From: Cryptomeria japonica
Lineage: Eukaryota > Streptophyta > Pinopsida > Cupressales > Cupressaceae
Direction of reading: 5' to 3'
Length of the DNA stretch: 64,000 bases
NCBI RefSeq assembly: GCF_030272615.1
Contig: NC_081414.1
Coordinates: 907,811,009-907,875,008 of the forward strand
The notes below the pieces were generated by a model. That model did no database searches and was not told where the DNA came from. It worked only from the letters and a program-made list of their open reading frames with translations. Of the stretch, positions 11,251 through 21,506 are shown one piece after another. How positions within the stretch are numbered: the stretch's first letter is position 1; each line of letters begins with the position of its first letter. The translations under genes were made by a program, and so were the position numbers.

Positions 11251-13332
11251 AAAAACTAACCTTCTAACCTCTTTATGGTGTTTTGAGTCCTCTCAAGTTG
11301 ATTTGCAGGCCAAAAAACCCAAAAACAGGGTCGTGCAGGGTATTCTGGAGACTCCTGCACCTGTGTGAAGCAACTTGTGCCTGTGTTGAGCATTCTGCGC
11401 TTGTGTAGGTGACATTCTGCACTTGTGTCCTGCATTCTGCACCTGTGTCATGGGTTCTACGCCTGTGTAAAGTCCAGAACAGAGGTAAAAAATGCAGTGT
11501 TTACTTGAAATTTGTTGTGTTTTTGCATTCTATTTTCTGTGCTTTGGATTTTGGTACTAATTATCTATGCAGAATCTTGGCATACACATGGCAAAGACAA
11601 TAAATCAAACTACTAACATGCTTTGTGCAGATTCGAAAGTCAAAGAATAAGTGTATCAAACTCCTAACTTGGGTTTTTGCAGGTTGCCTTGGAGAAACAA
11701 TCAAACTTTGTGTTTGTATTTAATTTTTAGGCACTTAGTGATTTTTAAATAGGTTGGAATGAACGTGTTTGTGCTTTGATTGTTGAGTATGACATTGGAG
11801 TAGGAGAGTATGCTCTCATCCTTCTTAGGGTGATCAGAAATCCAGATCTTCGATACCATGCTCATGTCTTTGATTGTTTGTCACATTTAGAGGGCCTGCC
11901 TTCCCGACCACTTTGCTTTTGCAAGCAAGTGATAATCGTGAGAAGGGGATGACCCAAAGTGAGTATGGCTAGAATTCCTTGGCATTCTAACTCACTATAA
12001 AAAAATACCCAATGAGCGAAAGCTTTGAAGGAAGTGTTACGTGGGAATTGCAGTTACTTGGGAAGTGATGACCCTTGGACTCTTTCTCATATCAACATCT
12101 AAGTACGGCCTCTTGGTCTAAATCGTGCTTGCGCGACTACATTTGTTTGGTATCTTGATGGGCTTAATGTCTCAATCATGCTTGCGTGACATCAAGGAGT
12201 AACGCTTAACAGAAATCTTTACTAAACACCTTGTTTTTAGAGGCCAAAAACCCTTCTAGTTGCTTGAGAAGGACAAATTTGGATACTTGGAAGAGATACT
12301 AAGTTTGCCATGGGGAGATTTCCATGGGGACTGATGCTTGGCTGCCCTGAGAAGTGAGTGTCGTGGAGGAGAGCCCGTGGGGTCAAGCATCTATGTATTC
12401 TCCTTGAATCTCATAATGAGTCTACCTCTCAAGTACCTAATGTCTTTGCCTACCATAAGAAATGTGGAAATGAGCATGATTGTCTTGAGTCTAAGTTGCA
12501 ATATCTTGTATTCTTTGCTTGTCAAAAGTTGAATTGCATCCCATTTCAAAAGGCAAAACAAATTGATCCAACATAAGTTTAAGCACAAGAGACATTCATC
12601 CAACAAAAGTTCAACAAAGTTCAAAACACATCTTCCAATATGATGATCAAACATTGTTCCAAATCTTGTCTTAACATTCATGTTACTTACATTTAGGTTC
12701 ATCCTAGGTTGCATTTTGCAAAATTCATTGTTAAGTACCAAGGTTAGGTTTCACCTAGGTCATACTCCTTTGCATATCAATAAGGGTCATCCATTTTGCA
12801 TGTGTCCTCTTGCATTAGAGTAATACCATTATCATACATTCATATTTGCATACCTTAGGTCTCTTCATTAAGCTTAGGTCATTATCATATCATATTAAGG
12901 TCACTTGCATAGTAATTGTCCCTTTTGCATATAGTGCCAAAATTAGGTTTTGTCATACTTGAGTAATCCTAATCTTTGATAAACCCTAAGTCATTATTAA
13001 GAAGTCTAGATCTTATCAAATCTTTTGTCCTTTTGTCATCAATATCATTTGGTCAAACCTAGCTTAGTATCCAAGCATATAGGGGAGACTTTGTCATTTG
13101 TCCTTTTGTCACTTTGGTCCTTTTGTCCTTTGAGGTCTAGACATCATTTCAAGTTCCTAAGGGTTTCTTTTAGATTTGCATTCCAAAAAGTTTGTCAAAG
13201 TCTTGAAAAACAACCAAAAACATAGGTTGCATTCTTGCCATAGATTGCATCTTCATTTATTTAGTTTGCATTTAGTTGCATATCATACATTATCCTTGAA
13301 AAATTCCAAAAATATTGCATTTGCATAGTGAC
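11251..13332 (+). other. Leader of element D
   Basis: Untranslated leader between primer site and gag, with no convincing gene. Contains the short-motif repeat at 11346-11475, splice-acceptor-like TTTGCAG sequences near 11308 and 11683, and several CTTTTGTC/CATTTTGCAT T-rich motifs from 12750 on. Confidence 0.5.
11346..11475 (+). repeat. Interspersed TTCTGCACCTGTGT motif
   Basis: About six to seven versions of a 14 bp phrase (CTGCACCTGTGT, TGTGCCTGTGTTG, CTGCGCTTGTGT, CTGCACTTGTGT, CTACGCCTGTGT), 20-30 bp apart, soon after the primer site. The position is comparable to the TAGCGCAT motif in element A. Confidence 0.65.
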
Positions 13333-13548
13333 ATGTCTATTGAAACAAGGTTCCAAGCACCAATGATGCAACAAAGTTTGACATATCAACTGACAATGCA
13401 ATCACAATTCTATCCAACCCAACAACAAAGCAACATTGATCAAACTTTTTATGATGAAACAAGTCTCCAAATACAAAAGCTAGAGGAGAAACTAGCTCAA
13501 AAAGAGGAGATATTGGAACAAAGAGTGAAAAACATTGAGAAGAATAAC
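13333..13548 (+). pseudogene. Gag-like N-terminus of element D, truncated
   Basis: Begins ATG at 13333 and reads MSIETRFQAPMMQQ, then a glutamine-rich stretch, then a coiled coil (LQIQKLEEKLAQKEEILEQR). Open to the junction at 13548, where the frame passes into the LTR of C. Glutamine-rich plus coiled-coil N-termini are usual in Tat-type gag proteins; the capsid region is absent. Confidence 0.5.
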
Positions 13549-14585
13549 TCCCTCGTGGCGTCAGTCTTCTTAGCCACGTGTCTCCCTTGTCTCCTACTTC
13601 TTTCAAGCATAATATATTTGGACACTAGCATGTGGCATAGACGTCCCCGCATTGTGCATTCCTCCTGTGATATCTTAACATTTGAATGTCGGTTTTGAGC
13701 GTGCCTTTCCCCTTGTCACTTGTGCATACTGGTGGAAATGACCCCGAATCTTTCAAATGGCTTGCTAGCTCTCTTTTCCCTCCTCTTCTCTCTTTTAAAT
13801 ATATATTTCTTCTCCTTTCAAGCTCTCTAGTTCCTCCATACAATCTCTCTTATTCTTTGGGCTCTCACAACTTTCTCTAGCTCTCTTTCACTTGCTACAA
13901 TAGTCTCTATTTTTCTACAACAGTCTCAATCTCTCATAGTATTTCTTTTGCAACTCTCTTGGCTTTCTCAATCCTTTTCGGCAATATCTATCTATTAATA
14001 CTATCTTTGAGCATCTTGGGATTTATCACACCCCTCTTCTATCATTTATCATTTATTATTTATCATTTATCATTTAGCTTATCTCGCATTTATCTTTTGT
14101 TCTATCAATCTATCTGTTTGTCTGTGGAGGTGGAAACACCAAAATAGGAATTTGACTGAGGAAAGTCCCCAAGCAGCCCCAAATATTTTTCCTTTCTAGC
14201 TTATGTACAAATTGCATTAGAGAAGATTCATTTGGCTAGAGGCTTCATATCGTGGACTAGTTGTGAGATTATCTTCTTCCTTTTCTTTGTGGTTTTCATT
14301 CTATTTATATAATTGTTTTACCTTTTTTTATTTACATTTATCGCATTTAAATTAATCTAAAACACATATCTATTATATTGTGCCCTTCTGTGCAAACTCT
14401 GCATTTTGTCCATATAGGACGCTAGCATGTCACACTGTTGTCCATAATCCATGTGCACATCCTTGTGCAGAGAGATATTAGAGGATGTACAAAGACATAC
14501 TACATCTTGAGTGGAGAAGTCGGTTAGTGAATATTTGAGAGGTTGTTATTCGCCTGTCGAAGAGGTTTATTTTTCCCCCTCTACA
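13549..14585 (+). repeat. 3' LTR of element C, 5'-truncated
   Basis: Matches 4672-5716, starting at CTCCCTCGTGGC and ending CTCTACA, followed directly by the GTACT duplication. Includes a TTTATCA repeat near 14040-14080. Confidence 0.8.
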
Positions 14586-14590
14586 GTACT

Positions 14591-15678
14591 AGTCTATAAT
14601 TGTAATATATTTAGTTACGGATGTGTGGAATGTATGTTGGACGTTAATGTGTGTCCTCAATTCGATTGGTTCATGATTTGGAAATCCATAAGTGAATCTT
14701 TTAGGTTGACAGTCAGTTATGTTGGTGTTCTTGAGCTCTAGTAGAGAGATGATCATGATTCTAGTAATCCGAGTTGTTGTGGTTGTTATGGTGCAATTCA
14801 CATTGCTTCTGAATGTTTCTAGATCATGTTCTATGTGTATTGGTGGTCCACATTGATTATTGGGTGCATTATTGAAGATTTTCTTTGTACAATGATATTC
14901 TTTGTGCGACACTCTTAGTGATTGTAGCATGTTGCGGATGATCGAGGCATAATTTTTGGAGGTGTTGTGTATTTGTGGTGGTTGTTTGGGTGTAGACTAT
15001 CTCTTAGCCAACATGTTTTTGGTCTGCATGCATTGTTGTAGCATGTGAGATTATTATTTTGTAATTTGTGTTGAGTGTTTAGCCGACTTGTATTTCATAG
15101 GTTGATGACTTGTATAAATGAATGTAATAATAATTGTAAGACATCATTCTATGTGCGAATATTGTATCAATCATTCAGTAGTAGGGAAGTTGTGTGAAGT
15201 TGTGCGAAGAAGTGTGTTGTAGAGAAGATTTGATAATGAACTTAACTGGAACTGTACTCAGGCATATGGAGATGCTATTTTCATAGGTCATGTAATTTGG
15301 ATTGTTGTCCAAATGATTTTGTAAGTCAGTGAGACTTCTTGTAAGGCACTAAACCTTCCCTAATGGTTGTATCCTTTCTGGGTTTCTTGTTTGAGCAATG
15401 AGCTCTAGGCAGTGTTCCTGAATGCATGTGCATTCCCCATTATAATATTTCATTTACTCCTAACAGGGTATTGTCTCATTGTAGGTAGGCTCGCATTGTG
15501 GTCTTTCCCTTAATCGAGTTTTCCACATCAAAAATCTTGGTGTTATGCATGTTATTGATGTGATGTTGTTTCATGCTTTAACAATTAATTATCAGATCTG
15601 ATTTGTAGTTTAAGTTGTAGTAATTTTTTGAGCAAACTGATTCACCCCCCCTCTCAATTTGTTGCATTATTGCCAACA
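14591..15678 (+). repeat. 5' LTR of Copia element E, right part
   Basis: Continues from 4519. Ends TTGCCAACA, two bases before the primer site. Shares with families B and F the GTAAGTCAGTGAGACTTC block, GAGCTCTAGGCAGT, and the CACCCCCCC run near the end. Confidence 0.7.
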
Positions 15679-15680
15679 AT

Positions 15681-15692
15681 TGGTATCAGAGC
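15681..15692 (+). promoter_or_regulatory. Primer-binding site (tRNA-iMet type), element E
   Basis: TGGTATCAGAGC, the exact Copia consensus, next to the LTR end. Confidence 0.85.
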
Positions 15693-15734
15693 TAGATCCT
15701 CCAGAAGAAACTTGTTTGCTTGAGTAGATTCAAG

Positions 15735-17357
15735 ATGACAACCTTTTCTTTCAAGAAGGATAGTCTGAGATTTGATGGAATGAACTACACTCTTTGGAAA
15801 AGATGGATGTAATATCATTTGAGATGCATTGAAGAAGAGTACTAGAATATTACTAAGAATGTATATAATGTTCCTCCAAATGGTACTACTACTTCGGATG
15901 AGATAAAGGAAGAAAAATTCAATATTAGAGCTAAGGAATCATTGCTGAGTACCTTGTCAAATTCTGAGATGACTATTGTGATAGACTTAGAGACTGCTCA
16001 TGAAATCAAGATAAAATTGGAGACCTTGCATGAAGGTGATAGTCATGTGAAGATTACTAAGTTTCAGAGCTTGAAGGGAAAATATGAGAACTTGAAGATG
16101 AGTGAAGATGAGAATATTGCTTTTATGCAGAAAGTGATGAGCTTTTGTGTGGAATTAGATATGCAGGTGGAGTATCATTTAAGAATCTGAGATTTTTGCT
16201 AAAGTATTGAGATCCTTGCCTCCTACTTACAAACATAAAGCTGCTACTATTGATGAGATCTAGACTATGACAAATGTGACAAGATACATGTTGATTGGTA
16301 AACTTGTTGCTTTTGAGCTGAGTGAGTTTGGAAACTCTCTTCCTAAGAATGAATCTGTATTCAAAGCTACTATTTTTGGGAAGCAGAGATATGATTCGAG
16401 AGAAAGCTCTACAAGAGTATCTACATATGAGAAAGAGATGAAAGAGATGGAAGATGAAGAAAGAGAGATTGAGGAGCTTGAAGCACTTATTGCTAGAATA
16501 TTGCCTAAAGGTGCACTAAGTATGAAGGAAAGTTACCTCTTAAATGCTTTTCATGTAATAAGATAGGAGATTTTGCATCAAGGTGTCCAGAAAGAGATAG
16601 AAATCCTAAGAATCCATTTAAGCCATATAAGCCTAAATATTAGAAAAAGTGTTATTATGCTATTGATGAATGTTTGGCAGATGATGAGTCGGATAAGGGA
16701 AATTTAGGATATGAATTTGTGTTCATTGTTATCAAGGAAGATTATCTTGTACTTCATATTCTACAAGATGCATTAATGAGGAGAAAGCTTTTGCTGTAAA
16801 GTTGAAAATAAAGATGAATGGGTAATTGATGGTGGTTACTCTCATCATATGATGGGTGATAAGAGAAAATTTGTAAATTTAGAAAAGTATGATGGTGGTA
16901 TAGTAAGGTTTGGTGATAACAAAACTTTTGTAATCTATGGTAGAGGTTCTATTTCTCTTGATGGTAAGCACAATACTCATGATGTGTTATATGTTGAAGG
17001 TTTAAAGCATAATATTTTGAGTGTTGGTCAGATGGTTGATAAGGGATATGACTTGCAATTCAAGAATGACAAATGTGAGATCTTGAGTAGCTTCAGAACT
17101 GAGATTGCATTAGGTACAAAGACTAAAGGTAATATCTTTCACTTGAATGTTGGTGGTAAAAGTTGTTTGATTTCTCAGGTTGATGAAAGTTGGTTATGAC
17201 ATAGATGGATGTGTCATGTAAATTTTGATTGCATGGTTAAGATAAGTTCTAGTCAAGTAGTGAGAGATCTACCAAAGTTAGTAAAGACTTTTAATTCAAT
17301 ATGTAAGGAATGTCAATTAGGGAAGCAAACAAGAGTTACTTATAAGAGAAAATTGTA
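15735..17357 (+). pseudogene. Ty1-Copia gag-pol remnant (element E)
   Basis: Starts MTTFSFKKDSLRFDGMNYTLW, a typical Copia gag opening. Gag continues to about 16560 with stops and a frameshift between 16190 and 16267. A damaged CCHC knuckle lies near 16545-16590. Protease: WVIDGGYSHHM at 16819-16851, where the catalytic motif is normally Asp-Ser-Gly-Cys, so Ser and Cys are replaced. Then the GAG-pre-integrase domain (GLKHNILSVGQ, HRWMCHVNFD, CKECQLGKQTR). Coding stops abruptly at 17357 at the CACTA-like terminus; the rest of integrase, RT and RNase H are not in the window. Confidence 0.8.
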
Positions 17358-17880
17358 CACTAGTACATTCGGAGCTAATTTTCAATGACCGATTGTCATA
17401 TTTGCGACTAATTTTCGTCAGAGTGCTAACAAAAGTATCCGTCAAAAACTTGTCATCGGATTTGTCGACGATGCCCTAACTGTCGAAAATACGACAATCC
17501 CATGGACTCTACCGATGGTGGGCATGATCGTTTTTTTGGTCAAAAAAGTCATCGAACATGCAACATCCCCATTAGATGCTTTAGTAGATTTCATCGCAAA
17601 GCCGCTGATAAATTGGAACTTCACACCGACGATGATGCTGTTTGTCCAACGCTTGTGTTGTCGGTCCATTTGGAGGCATCGACGACTGTCTGACTACGAA
17701 GTGTCGTCACACGTACAACATCCTTGTCGGATGTTTGTGTGGTTTGAGTCGGAAGTGCGATGACTCCAGAACATTTCACCGACGAGAATGATGTATGTCC
17801 GTTGATTTCATTGTTGGTGGAAAGCTTGGTATTCATCGTAATTCCGATGATGATAATATTTTTATCAAATTTTTTTTATT
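17358..17880 (+). mobile_element. CACTA-like (En/Spm) transposon terminus
   Basis: Begins CACTAGTACATTCGG exactly where Copia E coding ends. It continues with sequence unlike its neighbours: rich in CpG with many TCGTC/GTCGG/CGACG words, as in the subterminal repeats of CACTA elements. I could not find the inverted end (...TAGTG) or the matching 3 bp duplication, so only one end is supported, and its inner limit is approximate. Confidence 0.5.
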
Positions 17881-17991
17881 ATTATCCAGTCATTGATATG
17901 TACAGGGAATGATATTCTATCCCCACCACCTACCAGTAGGGGGCATAGGTTTGAGGGTAATATGAGGCACATGGTTTCAAGCTAATATGAT

Positions 17992-18549
17992 CAGACGCAC
18001 CATGGTTGAGATGGTCCAACTCCCTAGTCTCACTCTAGGACTAAGCTCATGCCATATCTAAATGAAAGACATCTCAAATACATCATCGGTGGAAAGCTGC
18101 AAAATGCCATTTTCATACATAAGCAAGACATACACAATTGGGCACAATCACCAAGAGAACGGTAAAATGTGTGTTTGAGATCATTTTCCTAATTGTGGTG
18201 TGTTCACGAAGAGATCACCGTAAATTTGTCAACCTTTCCTTCATTTAAACCAAGTAAACTTTTATGTATATATGCATAAAGGTTTACTTGGTTTAAATGA
18301 AGGAAAGGTTGACAAATTTACGGTGATCTCTTCGTGACCACACCACAATTAGGACAATGATCTCAAACACACTTTTTACCGTTCTCTTGGTGATTGTGCC
18401 CAATTGTGTATGTCTTGCTTATGTATGAAAATGGCATTTTGCAGCTTTCCACCGACGATGTATTTGAGATGTCTTTCATCTAGATATGGCATGAGCTTAG
18501 TCCTAGAGTGAGACTAGGGAGTTGGACCATCTCAACCATGATGCGCCTG
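17992..18549. repeat. 558 bp near-perfect palindrome
   Basis: Two 279 bp arms (17992-18270 and 18271-18549) meet with no spacer. Hand alignment finds nine mismatches, about 97% identity. The centre is TTTATGTATA/TATGCATAAA. A transcript would fold into one very long hairpin. No open frame spans it. It lies just inside the CACTA-like terminus and may be an internal rearrangement of that element. Confidence 0.9.
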
Positions 18550-19506
18550 CATATGTATATAGATTTGTGTATTCATTAAAGATTTTCAATTAACTTTGAG
18601 CATTTTGTGGATGGTATAATCAAGAAACATATCATCACCCTCACCAATTATGCTCAACTGATTTAAGTACAACCATTTGATTGTTAATAATTTTTAAATT
18701 AAGGGAGTACTTTTCAAAATACATATCCATATGCATATGCATATACATATACATATACATAAATGTTTACTTCTTGGTTTAAATGAAGGAAAGGTTGACA
18801 AATTTCTCCATGTAGTTTTACTTAGTCAGTTGTTTAAAACAACTCATAACCATTGCAACAAAATTCACACTAATAATATATTTCCTAACAGTTTTTATCC
18901 ATGAATGATATTTGGGTTTACAATCTCAAATTTAGTACATGCAATATCATTAGAACTCAGACATCAATAAACTTGTTTCAAATCAGAAACACTGTGATCT
19001 GAATTGCAAGCAAACTATTTAATGTAATACCTGTTGTTTATATTTTGGAAAAAAGGGTTGGCTGCAAAATTTTGCAGAGCATACTATTTGAGTAATTTAA
19101 ATGTCAAGTGTTTGTTATAATGTCTGAAAACTAAATCACAAAAAAGTGAAAAAAAATTGGTTAGCAAATCAGGGGTGCACTTTACATTCTTGTTGTTATC
19201 CAATTCACTTACTTTAGCTCTATTTCTTTCTTCAGATTTGGGGTCTAGAGCTCCTCCCTAAGCAGAGATTGTTGGTTTTGTCTCCCCTGCTTTGGCTGGA
19301 GAGTTTCTTGCTATCTCTGGTAGTTTTCCCTCAGAGTTCAACTTCTCTATTGGTCAGACTACTATTTTCCCTACCTTCTTCTCCAAGTGCTCCTCCTCTT
19401 GTTTCCAAAATTTTTCCTTTGCCTTCTACTCAATGGCCCTTGGTTGTGCCTTCATGCCCTCTTAATGTCTTCACTAGGTTCCTATTTCCTTCAAATGATG
19501 GCTTCT
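18550..19506. other. Unassigned DNA left of element A
   Basis: Contains an ATGCAT/ACATAT microsatellite (about 18725-18765), a third fragment of the palindrome arm (18750-18805) and AT-rich sequence. An open frame at 19269-19577 (MLVLSPLLWLESFLLSL...) is serine/proline-rich, runs into the LTR of A and matches nothing I know. Confidence 0.4.
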
Positions 19507-19511
19507 TTATG

Positions 19512-20517
19512 TCTAGACATATAAAAATGACCATATTCCTAAATGAATATTTTATTTTCATTTCTCTATTAAATTAAATTACCCACATTCCTCTATTTAA
19601 TTAAGTAAAATTACTCAATTAAATTCACTATACCATTTAATGAATAAATCATTTTATTCAATTAAATCCCTTCTATCCACTTTTAATTAAATTCAAATTT
19701 AATTTAATAAGTTTACCCTAAATTGAATAAATCTAATTTATTCAATTGCAACCAAATTGAATTAAATTAACTTTATTTCAATTAAATCCCATTATCTCTC
19801 CATCCACTTGCAAAATCCTACATCTCCCATTTGCATCCTAACCCTCTTCCTAATTTCTTCTAGAATCCATCTAATCCTAATTAATTAAACTCAAACCCAT
19901 CCATTATCCCTTTCCCCTAAATTTGAGGAGGTCACTTCTCAAATTTGGAGTAAAGTCTTCAAAAGGCATTAAAGCCTTTATCCATTCAACAAGCTAACTT
20001 GTTGAAAGCACCCAAATTTGGAGGGACTCTTACAAATTTGTCCCCAAAGTCTTCATAACCATTAATGGTTAACTCAAACCTTCTTACATGGTTAAATAAT
20101 TTCCATAAACTCAACCTCCATGTAACCCAAGGGTCTCATCAAGCATTTATTTCTTTGACCATGGTTATCTTAAACCTTTGCACAAGAGTTTATCCTTTGG
20201 GTAAAAGCTTTATCCAATGGATAATCTTAACTTAACCTTAACCCTTAACCCCTAGGGTAACCATAAGGTCTTCTCAAGCATTTAATGCTTCTTACACCTC
20301 CTCACAACCAACCTTATGTTGACAATTGTCACCATTTCATTGGTGCCAATTGCAAACATGGATTCCCAGCTTTCAAACTCAACCCTTGGTTAACTCTTTC
20401 AATCCTGACCATCCATTGCCCTATTTTTGCTATACATAGAGCTCTCATTCCTCCATTTTCATATCATCGAAGTCTTTAGCATCACACTTATACTTAAATA
20501 CATTCAAGCTTTCATAT
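19512..20517 (+). repeat. 5' LTR of A, left part
   Basis: Matches 43168-44174 closely, including AACCTTAACCCTTAACCCC and the A/T-rich AATTAAATT region. The expected TG start reads TC here and TA in the 3' LTR. The TATA box has become TATACATA (20431). Ends at the CATAT duplication of the family B insertion. Confidence 0.9.
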
Positions 20518-20576
20518 TGTTGGCATATGGACACTCCAATGAGACATTGTGTGTGATTGAAGGTTTTGTCATTGAT

Positions 20577-20748
20577 GGCAACCTTGCAATCCTATGGCAC
20601 CGGCAAGACATTATACTAGTAAAACATTACACAGGCAACCTTGAAATCCTATGGCACCGGCAAGACATTATACCGATAAAACATTACACAGGCAACCTTG
20701 CAATCCTATGGCACCGGCAAGACATTATACCAGCAAAACATTATTCAA
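20577..20748 (+). repeat. 57 bp x 3 tandem repeat in B LTR
   Basis: Units start at 20577, 20634 and 20691, each GGCAACCTTGCAATCCTATG followed by a CACCGGCAAGACATTATACC segment. Also present in the 3' LTR (from 26383). Absent from the LTRs of B1 and B2, which explains most of their smaller size. Confidence 0.9.
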
Positions 20749-20902
20749 GCAAGACAGTGCACCGACATCAACAAGATCACTCTACACCGGCACCGGCACA
20801 AAAGAGAACATGTATACCAGCACAGAGGCCGACAGGATTTTTGATATGTAATATTTTGTTTATTATTGTAAGCCGACTTGGCAAATTGTAAAATGACTCT
20901 TG

Positions 20903-20910
20903 TATATAAA
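20903..20910 (+). promoter_or_regulatory. TATA box of family B LTR
   Basis: TATATAAA in CTTGTATATAAAAGAG. Repeated in the 3' LTR at 26710-26717. The B1 and B2 LTRs read CATATATGTATGAG here, so their promoters look weakened. Confidence 0.6.
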
Positions 20911-21437
20911 AGAGATCATTGTAGACATTTGTAATGTATGGATAGGAAGTATAAAGATAATTATAAGGCAGACCTAATATGCAAATTGTAGGTCAAGGGT
21001 ATATGTAAAGAACAGAGCAAGAATTGGTACTAAATCTAGCATTGAAGATGCTATTGTAAAACAGTACAGAATATTGGATCTGTGTAAATCCTCATTGTAA
21101 GTCAGTGTGACTTCTTATTGAGCAGTGTGCTCTAGGCAGTTGGCCTTCCTGCATGTGCAGGCCCCTATTGTAAGTAATATTCTCTTATTGGCCAGTAAGT
21201 GAATATTGTGGGTCACAAATCCCAATGAGATTTTTCCCACACTGGGTTTCCTCGTTAAACATCTTGTGTTATGGTGTTCTTTTCATGTGGATGTTTTTGA
21301 TTCTGTTATTTACATTAATTCTTGCATACTGGTATACTGTTACTTTATGTTCTGCATGTTCTATTTCAAGAAAATCTCATTACCTATTAGATATTGATTC
21401 ACCCCCCCCTCTTAGTATCTATGGGAACCCTAACAAT

Positions 21438-21450
21438 TGGTATCAGAGCC
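21438..21450 (+). promoter_or_regulatory. Primer-binding site (tRNA-iMet), family B
   Basis: TGGTATCAGAGCC, two bases after the LTR end. Confidence 0.9.
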
Positions 21451-21506
21451 TAGTCCTCTATTTTCAGAAGCCTAACAGCTTGAGAAAGATCTTGACACCG
21501 GTAAAG

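Larger units (their letters stand above)
9706..13548 (+). mobile_element. Gypsy-type element D, 5' part only
   Basis: LTR (9706-11229), primer site (11235), a long leader, and the first roughly 70 codons of a gag-like ORF, cut off at 13548 by the truncated 3' LTR of C. The right end of D is missing, so its target duplication (left copy would be GGTAT at 9701-9705) cannot be checked. Confidence 0.6.
4520..14585 (+). mobile_element. Gypsy-type (Tat-like) element C, with element D inside
   Basis: Bounded by identical 5 bp duplications GTACT (4515-4519 and 14586-14590). The 5' LTR (4520-5716) is complete, and the 3' LTR (13549-14585) lacks its first roughly 150 bp. Internal part: primer site, a decayed ORF with protease-like and G-patch-like segments but no RT or integrase, a G-rich tract at 8456-8466, and a non-coding tail. 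A second LTR with its own primer site (element D) starts at 9706 and runs until the truncated C LTR. Simplest history: D inserted into C, then a deletion joined D's gag to C's 3' LTR. Confidence 0.7.
20518..21435 (+). repeat. 5' LTR of family B copy
   Basis: 918 bp, TGTTGGCATATGG...CCCTAACA. A few per cent different from 26325-27242, with small substitutions only. Open frames at 20427-20891 and 21206-21397 are LTR sequence. Confidence 0.95.

Noticed and set aside
17502-17763. Overlapping open frames on both strands in the CpG-rich stretch
   Set aside because: Typical of subterminal repeat composition in CACTA ends; no protein similarity.
19269-19577. 102-codon open frame as a possible host gene exon
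   Set aside because: Runs into the LTR of A and has no recognisable motif; kept only as unassigned.
21438-21450. tRNA-like sequence TGGTATCAGAGCC
   Set aside because: Only the primer-binding complement of a tRNA 3' end; no tRNA gene around it.
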